A stretch of 64,000 bases of DNA, from NCBI GenBank assembly GCA_023091665.1, contig JALJCQ010000013.1, forward strand, positions 2,542,001 through 2,606,000, written 5' to 3'. Shown here one piece after another: positions 18,763 through 27,676 of this stretch (positions are counted from its first letter, which is position 1; each line of letters starts with the position of its first letter). The notes beneath the pieces are model-generated. The model ran no database searches, was not told where the DNA came from, and was given only the letters and a program-made list of their open reading frames with translations. Source of the DNA: Pythium myriotylum. Its lineage: Eukaryota > Oomycota > Peronosporomycetes > Pythiales > Pythiaceae. Both the position numbers and the translations under genes were made by a program.

Positions 18763-20694
18763 TTATTGTTTTGCTTCATTAGATACACTACGTAACCATT
18801 TTGCTACTACTGGCCGAGTAATGAGCTTTTCAACTAGATCTTCTAATTGTTGGACTTTATCAATTAGCCTCTTTATAGCAACAACATTCATCATATTAAT
18901 ACAATTATAATCAACAGTCAATTGATAACCTTCGGGATCATCGTCTTTTTCTTGTTTCATATTCTCATTTTCTATAGCAGCAATGGATTCCCCGCATATA
19001 TCCTTAACTTCTTGAGCGATTAACCCAAGAACAACCTTTCCAGAATTATCATTTTTCCATTGATATGAAACAGGATTTAATCTGCTATAATGCTCTAAAG
19101 TAAAATCTAACGGGTTTATATTGACCTTTAATCTTCTATCCGAAGTAGCATATATTTTATCTTGAACCCAAACAGAACCTCTGAATCTACTGCACATATT
19201 AACACTAACAGGGCCTCCTCCTAAATTGCTCACACTACCCGTTGTAACACTAAGTGAATATGTGTTGATACTAATATTAGTTGTTGTAGTTACAGAGTTT
19301 TCACCCGTAGCAATGTCTAAGCCACAAGAAGGTGTAGTAGTTCCTACTCCTAACCTCCCAGCTGAAGTAATAATCACTTTTGTACTATTATTGGTCATTA
19401 ATCTATGATCATTATTAGAAACTGTTCCCAGATATGCAGAGTTTGTAGAAGTTGTGTTAGACGCATTTGATAATTGAAATGCAAATGATACGGGCGATGC
19501 ATTGCTTGATTCTACATATAGAGGCATATCAAAACTTGTCGAACCATCGTTCAATGCATTGCTGCACTTAATATATACATTCCCATTATTTAAGGTTACT
19601 GGTGCTGTACCATATGAGCTACTATACGGCGTGTTGGTATTAAAAATCATTTTATTGATAGTGTCCGAAACGAGATAAAGACAAGCATTTCCTGAAGGAA
19701 TAGCATTAGATGAGTTAGGGGATATGGATATAGCATCAGCAGTAGTGGCTAAGCTAAATGTATGTGGATAGCCAACAGGTTTCCAAGGAGAGCTATTACC
19801 AATGTTAAAACAAAATTTATGAGTTTGGCTTGTGAATCCAAATGTTGGTTTATCATTCCAATTAATGTTGAATAGATCAGCAGTAGTCGCGCTAACGCCA
19901 CCGACGAATGTGCTTGGATTATCAGTTGAGATCAGAGTAAGAACTGGATATGTTTTGTTGTTAGAAGCACTTGTTGTTCTACTTGCAATGATTAACCCAT
20001 TAACATCAGACGCTCTGTATATGTTCATAGTTTCTCTATTTAGTGTGCCCCCGTAGAATCTTAAACAATTCGAATCTGAAGTTCCTAGATTCACTAAGCC
20101 CCTTCCAGAACTATCCAAAGTCATAGCCTTAGATACTTGAAAAGTACCGAGCGTAAGACCAGTTAGTGTTGATACATCTGCGCTAACCCCATTTAACTTA
20201 TAACTACCGAAGTCACATGCTGTTCCACTAACTAGAGATGTTCCATTAATAGTATTCCCCGATACATATCCAAGTCCAGTAATATCTTTTGTTGAATTAA
20301 GAACAACGGCTTGAGATGGCGCGGCTCCTCCTTCTGTGATATTGATATAATAGTTTTGATTGAAAGTATTTCCGTTAAACTTGAGAGCTGGAATGTTTAA
20401 ACCTACACCAGCCATATCCATTGTCAATCCATATATGTTAGTGGCAGATCTATTGGAATCTAAAACTAATGCTTTAGATCCAAGCGCAGTACCAGCAGTT
20501 ACGCCTGAAATATAAGTTAGGTTGACGGGGGTCCCAGATTGGTATATGTTACCACTGATGTTGAGGTCTGAACAGTAGTTGATACCATATCTCTTGTTGT
20601 AACGAGAATCAGCAGTATTGAGTGTAAGTGTAGTATAAGCATCTATCCAATCATCTTTGTTGTAGAGGGATGGGAAATACGTAGACGGCAACAT
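18763..20694 (-). CDS. Spike/fibre protein with C-terminal S74 self-cleaving chaperone
   Basis: 643 residues. Residues 1-500 are rich in Asn, Ser, Thr and Gly with a repeating beta pattern (GTALGSKALVLDSN, GTFQVSKAMTLDSSG), as in trimeric fibres. From about residue 510 there is an intramolecular chaperone of the endosialidase (peptidase S74) family: ATSDRRLKVNINPL contains the Ser-Asp/Lys site, followed by YQWKNDNSGKVVLGLIAQEV and a terminal coiled coil (LIDKVQQLEDLVEKL). In phages this domain drives trimer folding and then cuts itself off at the Ser. Here it most likely matures a host-recognition spike. The start is supported by the AT-rich divergent promoter shared with the packaging ATPase gene. 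Confidence 0.8.
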   Translation of the reverse strand: MLPSTYFPSLYNKDDWIDAYTTLTLNTADSRYNKRYGINYCSDLNISGNIYQSGTPVNLTYISGVTAGTALGSKALVLDSNRSATNIYGLTMDMAGVGLNIPALKFNGNTFNQNYYINITEGGAAPSQAVVLNSTKDITGLGYVSGNTINGTSLVSGTACDFGSYKLNGVSADVSTLTGLTLGTFQVSKAMTLDSSGRGLVNLGTSDSNCLRFYGGTLNRETMNIYRASDVNGLIIASRTTSASNNKTYPVLTLISTDNPSTFVGGVSATTADLFNINWNDKPTFGFTSQTHKFCFNIGNSSPWKPVGYPHTFSLATTADAISISPNSSNAIPSGNACLYLVSDTINKMIFNTNTPYSSSYGTAPVTLNNGNVYIKCSNALNDGSTSFDMPLYVESSNASPVSFAFQLSNASNTTSTNSAYLGTVSNNDHRLMTNNSTKVIITSAGRLGVGTTTPSCGLDIATGENSVTTTTNISINTYSLSVTTGSVSNLGGGPVSVNMCSRFRGSVWVQDKIYATSDRRLKVNINPLDFTLEHYSRLNPVSYQWKNDNSGKVVLGLIAQEVKDICGESIAAIENENMKQEKDDDPEGYQLTVDYNCINMMNVVAIKRLIDKVQQLEDLVEKLITRPVVAKWLRSVSNEAKQ

Positions 20695-20752
20695 AATTTG
20701 TTAAACAGATAAGTATATATTTTATAATATATATTAGTAGAGTTAATATAAA

Positions 20753-21460
20753 ATGAGCAGTAAACAGACATTTGAGATATGCAACTACTACGAACAGCTT
20801 CCCAAAGAGTTCAGAGGAAAGAATCATGGAATGAATGAAGATCTAGGAATTGAAAAACCATTCAGGGGAATCATTCTTGCCCCTTCTGGGGGAGGTAAAA
20901 CAAATCTTGTAATGCACATACTTAAACACAGTCCACATATATATTGTCATCTACATTTGATCTGTAGACAGCCTGAGCAACCAATATACGATTATATAAA
21001 AGAGAAGCTGCAAGGATTTGTAAGTATTTATGATCCTGAATGCCCGCCTTCTGTAGATAGTATTCAAAAGTTAGATGGATTGCAAATGGTGGTCATAAAT
21101 GATTATAGCAGTGATAAGTTGCTACAAAAAAATCTTTTTTCAGGATACTTTATTAGGGGTCGGCACAAGCTATTGAGCACTCTCTTCTTGACGCATTCCT
21201 ATTTTGCGCTAGATAAGCTTATACGACTTAACAGCGAATATGTTATGATATTGAAAGCGAACAGTAAAAGGGATTTGAAACTCATTTTAACCGATTTCTG
21301 TCTCTCGAATGTCTCTGAAGACGATATCTACAGAGCATATCGAGATGCGACTTCACATAAAGGTCAGTTCTTATTTGTTAACAGTTTAAATTCAACAATC
21401 AGAAAGAATTCTAAAGGAAAGATATACAATGAAGAAAAAAAAGATGATGAGGATGAATAA
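20753..21460 (+). CDS. Genome-packaging ATPase (FtsK/HerA, A32-like)
   Basis: 235 residues. The Walker A motif is GIILAPSGGGKTNLVMHIL at about residues 39-57 and the Walker B strand is LQMVVINDYSSD. A late segment, LSTLFLTHSYFALDKLIRLN, corresponds to the sensor region of A32-type ATPases. The length is normal for PLV and virophage packaging enzymes, which pump DNA into the preformed capsid. The last residues are acidic (EEKKDDEDE). The stop codon touches the end of the converging GIY-YIG gene, so the two share no spacer. A TATA-like run (TATATTAGTAGAGTTAATATAAA) precedes the ATG. Confidence 0.88.
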   Translation: MSSKQTFEICNYYEQLPKEFRGKNHGMNEDLGIEKPFRGIILAPSGGGKTNLVMHILKHSPHIYCHLHLICRQPEQPIYDYIKEKLQGFVSIYDPECPPSVDSIQKLDGLQMVVINDYSSDKLLQKNLFSGYFIRGRHKLLSTLFLTHSYFALDKLIRLNSEYVMILKANSKRDLKLILTDFCLSNVSEDDIYRAYRDATSHKGQFLFVNSLNSTIRKNSKGKIYNEEKKDDEDE

Positions 21461-22146
21461 CTATAATGTTTGTAGACACTCTTGATGTTTTTTTGTTTTG
21501 ATATGTGTAGATTTATCTGGTTTACGAACATTAGAGCCGCACGGACATTCAAATCTTTCTAATTTTCTTTTCTCACTGATTGCTTTTTTATTGTGCTCGT
21601 AATATTGTTTATTCTTTTCAGATAAAGATTCTTTGTTTTGAATTCGGTATTCCTTATGCTTTTCAAATATAGCTTCTTTGTTTTTTCATAATATTGCTTT
21701 TGCTTTTTAGATATAAATTCCTCATTTTGCATATGCCATTGCTTATTCTTTTCAGAAATGGCTTCTTTATTATCTAATCTATATTGCTTTTCTGAAAGAT
21801 ATTTAATTTTAAATGGATTATACTTATTTATTGATTTGAGTTTATTAATAAAAAGCTGTTCGTACATTTCTAGATGTTGCCGATCTACTACTGCATACTC
21901 TTTGATTAAAATGATCTTGAAGTTCTCAATCCCATGTTCTTTGAAATATGGATAAATGGCAACTTCGCTATGCTTACCTTTCAGATACTGATTGAAATCA
22001 CGTTTATGTTGACGCCATCTGTCTCTTAGTACGTTGAATGTGCTGCCAACGTAACAAATGTTGCTTTGTGTGTGTACAATCTTGTAGATACGTCCAGTCT
22101 TCATTTTGTGGATTTCAAATTCGTTGTTATATACTATACATAACAT
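21461..22146 (-). pseudogene. GIY-YIG nuclease with C-terminal zinc finger, one-base shift in an A6 run
   Basis: The uninterrupted part (22146-21559, 195 residues) begins with a GIY-YIG domain: GRIYKIVHTQSNICYVGST, then LRDRWRQHKRDF and a helix with IENFKIILIKEY. It continues as repeats of the type NKEAISEKNKQ. At the T6 run 21681-21686 (A6 on the coding strand) the frame shifts. Restoring one A continues the same NKEA..EK repeats to a zinc finger (FECPCGSNVRKPDKSTHIKT) and a stop at 21461, directly beside the ATPase stop. A frame that ends exactly at the neighbour's stop supports the longer gene. Such nucleases are common in giant viruses and virophages; homing or recombination is the likely role. 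Confidence 0.75.
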
Positions 22147-22166
22147 ATATCAAGATGAATACATTC

Positions 22167-22508
22167 TTATAATGATTGCATATAGTCGATGTGCTTCTTT
22201 GTCTGTAAGTGTCTCTGCTTGCCTGTCTTTCTAAGGGTGCTTCCACATTCACATGTAAACATATTTGCTTTTTTTATGTTAACATTGATCTCATCTAGAG
22301 TCATAGCTTCTACTTGAGCTTCAATAGCTTTGATTCGTTCAACTTCAACAGGATCGGCTTCTGATTCCAATTTAGCAAGTCTGGCATTGATATCAGCGTT
22401 TGCAGCTTTATATTCGGCTTCAACTCGAGCTAATTCATCTTGTAGGTTACCTTCAATCTTGGATAACTCTACTTTGAGATTATCGAAAATAATATCAACT
22501 GCGGACAT
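22167..22508 (-). CDS. Coiled-coil protein with C-terminal CxC...H...H zinc finger
   Basis: 113 residues. The first 80 form an acidic coiled coil (LSKIEGNLQDELARVEAEYK, INARLAKLESEAD). The end is a compact zinc finger, CECGSTLRKTGKQRHLQTKK followed by H, of the pattern C-x-C-x11-H-x5-H. The same pattern occurs in three other proteins of this element. It probably binds DNA or RNA as an oligomer; no function is known. It lies 20 bp upstream of the GIY-YIG gene on the same strand. Confidence 0.6.
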   Translation of the reverse strand: MSAVDIIFDNLKVELSKIEGNLQDELARVEAEYKAANADINARLAKLESEADPVEVERIKAIEAQVEAMTLDEINVNIKKANMFTCECGSTLRKTGKQRHLQTKKHIDYMQSL

Positions 22509-22666
22509 CTTAGATTACAAACTGTGGATGGTATATTATATAGGATTATATCTTAAGATGAACGCTCAATTAAATATTTATTACGTAATAGAAATATAAC
22601 ATTACTAATATACTTTTTGTGTTCTACGGTTCTATTTTTTACAAATAGAACAACAATTCATCCGAT

Positions 22667-23536
22667 ATGTCTACGTCTACGATTGTTTTCAATCGAAACG
22701 CAATCGTTTCGAACGGTTATAATAACCAATTGAAGTTTAACTCTAGCGGCAATGCAGTAAACTTTAAAAATCAGGAAATTGCAGTATCGTCAATCCAAAT
22801 TTTCAACTCTAAATTCAACATTAATGCAAATGTGTACTCTAACAACACATTTGCTATTCAAGTGCCAACAGCTGCTACATATCAAACTATTTCAGTCACC
22901 TTACCAAATGGTTATTTTGAATACAGTGACATCAGCAATTATATAACTCAACAACTAATACTCGCTGGAGCTTATCTAATCGACGCTCAAGGCAATAATA
23001 TCACTTACGTTAAAGTCTCAGCCAATGCCACTTACTATTCATGTCAGATCGATCTATTAGCTACTCCAACTAGTTTACCAACTGGTTACACGCGTCCTGC
23101 AACTGGATTATATAGCTCTACTGGATCTGGTCTACCTACAGCCACGAATACTCCTAAGATTGTGTTATCTGGAAACTTTTGTAATGTTATTGGCTATGCT
23201 GCTGGTACGTATCCGAGCACTACTCAAACTACTAATCAATCATTCTTAAGTACAGTTACTCCACAAATCAATCCTGTATCATCTTATCTAATTCGGTGCA
23301 ACTTAATAAACAATAAAGCTATGCAACCTCCTGACATTTTAACGTCATTTAGTACACAAGGTACAAAAGTTGGTCAACTAATTAGTATTAGTTACCCAGA
23401 ATATGCCTGGATCAGCGTAGCCGATGGATGTTACAACAACATAACTTTGACAATAACTGACCAGGACTTTAATTACGTAAAATTTGAAGATCCCTCTATA
23501 TTGATTACACTCCTAATTCGCGACAAGAAACAATAA
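22667..23536 (+). CDS. Probable minor capsid (penton) protein
   Basis: 289 residues, almost entirely beta-rich, opening with MSTSTIVFNRNAIVSNGYNN and containing NGYFEYSDISNYITQQL and FCNVIGYAAGTYPS. Composition, length, the early NxxxLKF and VSSIQIFNS strands and the position just upstream of another virion gene fit the single jelly-roll penton proteins of PLVs. The assignment rests on these features and was not tested by structure comparison. It would fill the icosahedral vertices. Confidence 0.65.
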   Translation: MSTSTIVFNRNAIVSNGYNNQLKFNSSGNAVNFKNQEIAVSSIQIFNSKFNINANVYSNNTFAIQVPTAATYQTISVTLPNGYFEYSDISNYITQQLILAGAYLIDAQGNNITYVKVSANATYYSCQIDLLATPTSLPTGYTRPATGLYSSTGSGLPTATNTPKIVLSGNFCNVIGYAAGTYPSTTQTTNQSFLSTVTPQINPVSSYLIRCNLINNKAMQPPDILTSFSTQGTKVGQLISISYPEYAWISVADGCYNNITLTITDQDFNYVKFEDPSILITLLIRDKKQ

Positions 23537-23579
23537 ATAATATTCTATTTTTTTTGGATTCCATAATATAGAATATACA

Positions 23580-25178
23580 ATGTTTCCTAACTTCAGAAGT
23601 TTACAAGATAAAAGAAATAAACGGCAACAGTTGCTCCAACAGATTGAGAGAGAGCAAGAGCTTGAACGTATCAAAAATGAGGCATACGCACTGACAGATT
23701 GGACTAGTGATCAAGCTAAAATGATGGCTGTAAGCCAAATTCCTTCTACTGCCACTGCATCCACTCAGACCAATACTAATACTATGTCAGGATCGACGCA
23801 GACTGATAATAATACCAGTTCGGGATCTACACAAACAAATGACTCTATGGCGTACACAAATGCTGGAGCGCAAACAAATGACTCGATGCCACAAGCAAAT
23901 GTTACAACGCAAACAAGTAAATCTGCACTTGTGAGCACGGCAGCTCAAACGGATGAATCTGGTGATGTTAAACAACCCATTGTTGAGCCTCGAATAAAGG
24001 TTGAACCTGGTATCCATGATGAACAAGCAGCTGCTAAAGATGAAATTGAGTACATTTATGGGAAGCTGCCGCAGTTGACTGGTAAAAAGATTAGTCCTCT
24101 CAAATCAAATGGTATGCCTGACAAAGATACATTTATTGGAGCGGGAGGAAAGATTTACAATAGACGAACTGGAAAACCCTCTCGAAAAGCAGATTTTTCG
24201 TTTGATTTCTCTCAAACATTAAGTTATTTAAGAAATCTTCAAGATCAACTAGATATTAAAGATGAGCCCATGGAACTAGCAACTAAAGATACTTCTACAA
24301 ATCTTCCTGATGGAGCAATTGAAGCAGAGGCAAAAGATCTTCTGAAGCAGATTCTACAAACAAATGATTTATCTAGATTCAAAGTTGTTCCAATTGGGAA
24401 ACTCAAACATCCAAAAACAAATGAGTACTGGGAATATCCTAACTATCATGTCGATAAAGATCTCAACATAGTGTCTGATGCGTTTGGAAAAAAGAATTAC
24501 AACTCGATAACGTCCAAGATTAGTTGGGCCCACACGTTGTCAAATTTTGTTAGTGTGTTGAAGAAAAACAACGTAAGCTTCAAACAATCTAATTTGTTTA
24601 CTGGAGTTAAGAACAAATGGGATAGCCCCCTTGCATTGAACGATTTATCTGCATCACTAAACAATGCAAACAACAAAGCATCTCAACATAATGGAGCAAC
24701 ATACTTGAAAGATAGAGTTATCCAGTTATACAATGACAATGATTGGCTTGTAGACTACAATTTACATCCTGTAGCTTTACCAAGAGGAGATTCAAAGGCT
24801 TTCCGAGAAGCAGGTTATATTCTTGGAGAGTATGCAAAGATATATAGAGTTGACAAAAATGGTAACATTAAAGATATATCTGAAAAATCTTTAACTACAT
24901 TAGATAAAAAGGTGGATTGGGCTGCTACGTACGATATGATAATGAAAGACTATTATAGCGATATGTTTGGTAAAAACCAGATGTATGAACCAGAAACATC
25001 AATGATTGCTAACAGACTTAATAACATAAATCTGAGTGGTATGGGCCTCCGGATTCATGGGAGACGAGGCATTTTAAACAATGAGAGATACAAACTATCT
25101 GGGGAGCTTCTATTAGGAAACAAAAACTCTAAGATACGCAAAGAACTTGAATTATTAAATCAATATGAACGGAAATAA
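23580..25178 (+). CDS. Putative virion protein with STQT-rich linker
   Basis: 532 residues. After an N-terminal coiled coil (QQLLQQIEREQELERI) there is a low-complexity region, about residues 60-130, with repeated S/TxQTN/D units (STQTDN, STQTND, AQTNDS, TTQTSK, AQTDES). The following ordered part includes WEYPNYHVDKDLNIVSDAFG and ends with LSGMGLRIHGRRG and ELLLGNKNSKIRKELELL. A C-terminal GxGLRxHGRRG-like stretch before a short helix is the kind of tail seen in structural proteins of PLVs, but I cannot name the family. It follows the minor capsid gene by 43 bp on the same strand, so a late virion role is inferred. Confidence 0.55.
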   Translation: MFPNFRSLQDKRNKRQQLLQQIEREQELERIKNEAYALTDWTSDQAKMMAVSQIPSTATASTQTNTNTMSGSTQTDNNTSSGSTQTNDSMAYTNAGAQTNDSMPQANVTTQTSKSALVSTAAQTDESGDVKQPIVEPRIKVEPGIHDEQAAAKDEIEYIYGKLPQLTGKKISPLKSNGMPDKDTFIGAGGKIYNRRTGKPSRKADFSFDFSQTLSYLRNLQDQLDIKDEPMELATKDTSTNLPDGAIEAEAKDLLKQILQTNDLSRFKVVPIGKLKHPKTNEYWEYPNYHVDKDLNIVSDAFGKKNYNSITSKISWAHTLSNFVSVLKKNNVSFKQSNLFTGVKNKWDSPLALNDLSASLNNANNKASQHNGATYLKDRVIQLYNDNDWLVDYNLHPVALPRGDSKAFREAGYILGEYAKIYRVDKNGNIKDISEKSLTTLDKKVDWAATYDMIMKDYYSDMFGKNQMYEPETSMIANRLNNINLSGMGLRIHGRRGILNNERYKLSGELLLGNKNSKIRKELELLNQYERK

Positions 25179-25207
25179 TCTACATCATAATATAGATTCT
25201 CCGCAGG

Positions 25208-25420
25208 ATGAAGACAATTCACGTTCGATTTCCAAATTTGGGTGGTAAAAGCTACAATCAAGCAGCTAAGCAGAATGAGCTAAAGCTGATTACAAAAGTG
25301 AAAAAAATTATACAAAAAGAAGAAAAAAAAGAAAATAGTGGCTTTGCTGGCGGACGTCCGCCAGCAAACTTTCAAATTCAAAAAAAGAAAAAACCAGCTA
25401 AAACCTTTGTGTTAGAGTAG
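25208..25420 (+). CDS. Small basic viral protein
   Basis: 70 residues, strongly basic (LITKVKKIIQKEEKKE, IQKKKKPAKTF). It starts 29 bp after the preceding virion gene with an AT-rich TATA-like leader. A perfect 26-bp palindrome lies inside its coding sequence and encodes FAGGRPPANF. It may be a DNA-condensing or minor virion protein; no domain is recognisable. Confidence 0.5.
   Translation: MKTIHVRFPNLGGKSYNQAAKQNELKLITKVKKIIQKEEKKENSGFAGGRPPANFQIQKKKKPAKTFVLE
25343..25368. other. 26-bp perfect palindrome inside a coding region
   Basis: Perfectly self-complementary, core GGCGGACGTCCGCC with TTTGCT/AGCAAA arms. It lies within the gene at 25208-25420 and keeps the frame open. It shares its core with the TIR palindrome at 14121. 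Confidence 0.8.
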
Positions 25421-25423
25421 TCT

Positions 25424-25445
25424 TGCCCGGACTTATGTCCGGGCA
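25424..25445. terminator. Hairpin directly after a stop codon
   Basis: Perfect 9-bp stem TGCCCGGAC/GTCCGGGCA with loop TTAT, 3 bp after the stop of the small basic gene. A role in 3'-end formation is inferred from position. Confidence 0.55.
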
Positions 25446-25464
25446 GCTATGGTGGAGATTCCAC

Positions 25465-25488
25465 TTGCTCACGGATATCCGTGAGCAA
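25465..25488. terminator. 24-bp perfect palindrome between convergent genes
   Basis: Core CACGGATATCCGTG with TTGCT/AGCAA arms, 22 bp before the end of the converging zinc-finger gene. With the hairpin at 25424 it fills the gap between two convergent stop codons, where 3' ends of both transcripts must form. Confidence 0.55.
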
Positions 25489-25509
25489 AGATTCCGCGAT
25501 TATCCGCGT

Positions 25510-25797
25510 TTACTCACTTAAATATGTAATAGTTGGAACACATTCTTCTATATCTATTATCGTATTCTCTGCATCTTCTTGATTCTTATCAGTTTCTACT
25601 AGTCGTATATGTTTTTTTGATTTCAAATGGTTGAAATATGAATTCTTATAAATCATTGTCCCACATTCACAATTGATTATCTGCTTTCGTCTAGCCGTGA
25701 TTGCTTCTTTGTTCTTCGCGTAATACTTTCTCTGCGCTTCGAGATATTTCTCCCGATGATCAAGATAATATGTTTTGTTATAAGTCATGTTTACCAC
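25510..25797 (-). CDS. Small zinc-finger protein
   Basis: 95 residues. The basic N-terminal half (YYLDHREKYLEAQRKYYAKN) resembles the KNKEA-type repeats that follow the GIY-YIG domain at 21461-22146. It ends in a CECGTMIYKNSYFNHLKSKK-H finger (C-x-C-x11-H-x5-H). It could be a remnant of, or paralogue from, a GIY-YIG or HNH type nuclease that has lost its catalytic domain. It probably binds nucleic acid. Confidence 0.6.
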   Translation of the reverse strand: MVNMTYNKTYYLDHREKYLEAQRKYYAKNKEAITARRKQIINCECGTMIYKNSYFNHLKSKKHIRLVETDKNQEDAENTIIDIEECVPTITYLSE

Positions 25798-25915
25798 GGT
25801 TTTATATACTATAACATATATAATTCTGAAGTGATAAATTATTTATGTAGTTCTGATGGTGTGATTTATTTAATTTTTCTTGAATAGTTTGAATGCTCTA
25901 GTATAATACTATACA

Positions 25916-26449
25916 ATGGAAGATAACTACGTTCATCTTGCAGTTGGGGAGTTGTCGCCAGCTCAACAACGAAAGTTCCTCAAAACAGGCAAAATAGCCT
26001 TCACAGCGGCCCAGTTGAAGAATGCTAGTCATCATTTAGCTTTACACCCCGCAAACGCAAAATTACTTAAGAAAGCTAAGCTATCAGGAAAAGGAGTAAA
26101 CATAGAGATTACTCCGGGGGAGGTCGCTGCAGGATTGGCTCATCACGCAGGAGGAGGTCTCTCGGGGGGATCGTTGTGGAGCTGGATAAAGGAAAAAGCA
26201 TGGCCATGGGTTAAACAGAACTGGAATGTTATTAAACCTGTAGTTAGTAAGATAGCAGATGTAGCGGTTCCAGCTGCGGCAACGTTTCTAGGCGCTCCTG
26301 AAGCAGGCGTTGCAGCTCGCAGCGGTTTAAAGGCCCTTACAGGTGTTGGCGTTCCTAAAAAGGGATCAGAAGCTATGAAAGCTCGTATGGCTCATCTTCG
26401 TAGTTTACGTAAAGGTAAATCTACTGGTGGATCATTCGTGATGAGTTAA
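25916..26449 (+). CDS. Ala/Gly-rich putative minor virion protein
   Basis: 177 residues. The N-terminal third contains LSPAQQRKFLKTGKIAFTAA. The middle is an amphipathic, glycine-flanked segment (GGGLSGGSLWSWIKEKAWPW), followed by a hydrophobic Ala/Val stretch (VADVAVPAAATFLGAPEAG; my reading of the region after KIADV). The end is basic, with KGKSTGGSFVMS. The layout resembles the membrane-active or core-type minor proteins (adenovirus pVI/pX-like) reported in PLVs and adintoviruses. This is by analogy only. A hairpin follows the stop codon by 12 bp. Confidence 0.5.
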   Translation: MEDNYVHLAVGELSPAQQRKFLKTGKIAFTAAQLKNASHHLALHPANAKLLKKAKLSGKGVNIEITPGEVAAGLAHHAGGGLSGGSLWSWIKEKAWPWVKQNWNVIKPVVSKIADVAVPAAATFLGAPEAGVAARSGLKALTGVGVPKKGSEAMKARMAHLRSLRKGKSTGGSFVMS

Positions 26450-26460
26450 GGAGACGATCC

Positions 26461-26486
26461 TAAGTGGCTCCAGCTGGCGCCACTTA
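26461..26486. terminator. 26-bp near-perfect palindrome after a stop codon
   Basis: Arms TAAGTGGC/GCCACTTA around CCAGCTGG with a single mismatched pair. It lies 11 bp past the stop at 26449, in the same relation to a gene end as the hairpin at 25424. Confidence 0.55.
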
Positions 26487-26563
26487 GCAGAAAGCTATGG
26501 ATGAACATTAATTTTTTTGCTATCTTAAACTATAATTGTAGTTATATAATCGGACAATCTAAA

Positions 26564-27628
26564 ATGTTTGAGTTTATTGACAAAGCTTTTGAGGGTGCTA
26601 AGCAAAAGCCACTGACTATTAAAAATCGTGTTGGACTCCTTAAATCTATCGCTGCTGAAATCACTCCTGCTCCTACACATCTATCTTTCTTGCGTAAAGA
26701 GAAAATTGTATTAGCTCGCGTAAATGATTCTTCTAACATCCTTACGCAATATAATCGTTTGTGCCATATCGTGAAAGCAATTGAAGCAGCACCAGACCTT
26801 GTGTCTAAGAAGACTATGAATAGATATGTTGCATTATTGAAGAAATTGAAACCCCAAAAGATCGGTATTGAGAACGATAACAGATTAACAGATGAGCAGA
26901 AAGCACGCTACTTAACATTAAGACAAGTATATGTTAAGTTTGAACATGCAATTAAAGAGCTTTTAGAAGAGTATGGACTCAAGAGATCAATCACAGAGGA
27001 TGACATCAATAGACTCAAAGCAGTTACGAATAGAAAGGGCAAGAATTTATTCAATTTTGCAAAAAGATTCCAACAAATAGCTATTATGGCATGTTACACG
27101 TATCAACCAGCTATTCGTAACAATTTTGGATTGATGAAAGTAACAAAACAGAAGCAGATCGCGCTCAAAGACAAAGACTTTAACTATTACTATATTGATC
27201 ACAGAAACAGAAAAGCAAAGATCATAATGAACCAATACAAGAATCAAGCATACTTGGGTCAAGTTACATTAGATGTAGATGAAAAATTGAGAATCATCCT
27301 CAAGAACTGGTTATTCCTGCTAGAAAAGATCGTACCTACATATGAATATCTGTTCTACTACAGTATCTCTTCAGATGGTACAATCAAACATAGCAATAAT
27401 CAAACTACTATTGGACGTACGATTCCTAGAATTTTTGAAAAGATAACAGGTAAACCACTGAGCATTAATGATATGCGTCATATCCACGAAATCGCACTAC
27501 AGAAGAGTGATCAATACAAAGAGGCAACTGTTGCAAAGCGTGAAGAAATGCATAAAGCTCTTCTGCACGGGCACCTAACCGGACTGAAATATAATCTTCT
27601 CTGGCATGAAGAGAGCAAGAAAAAGTAA
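26564..27628 (+). CDS. Tyrosine recombinase (integrase)
   Basis: 354 residues from the Met at 26564 (MFEFIDKAFEGAKQKPLTIK). The frame extends 21 codons further upstream, but an AT-rich leader argues for the inner start. The N-terminal half is helical and basic, like a core-binding domain. The catalytic half has the first Arg in YQPAIRNNFGLMKV, a beta-hairpin Lys region (HRNRKAKIIMNQYK), an RHxH-type box in INDMRHIHEIAL, and the presumed nucleophile Tyr in HGHLTGLKYNLLW. These are the expected R-K-H/R-H-Y positions, although the spacing is unusual. It probably integrates the element, which would explain the lack of a 5-6 bp target duplication. Confidence 0.7.
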   Translation: MFEFIDKAFEGAKQKPLTIKNRVGLLKSIAAEITPAPTHLSFLRKEKIVLARVNDSSNILTQYNRLCHIVKAIEAAPDLVSKKTMNRYVALLKKLKPQKIGIENDNRLTDEQKARYLTLRQVYVKFEHAIKELLEEYGLKRSITEDDINRLKAVTNRKGKNLFNFAKRFQQIAIMACYTYQPAIRNNFGLMKVTKQKQIALKDKDFNYYYIDHRNRKAKIIMNQYKNQAYLGQVTLDVDEKLRIILKNWLFLLEKIVPTYEYLFYYSISSDGTIKHSNNQTTIGRTIPRIFEKITGKPLSINDMRHIHEIALQKSDQYKEATVAKREEMHKALLHGHLTGLKYNLLWHEESKKK

Positions 27629-27676
27629 AACTACAAGCATCTTAAGATTATTTCTCTATATAGTATATCAATAAGA

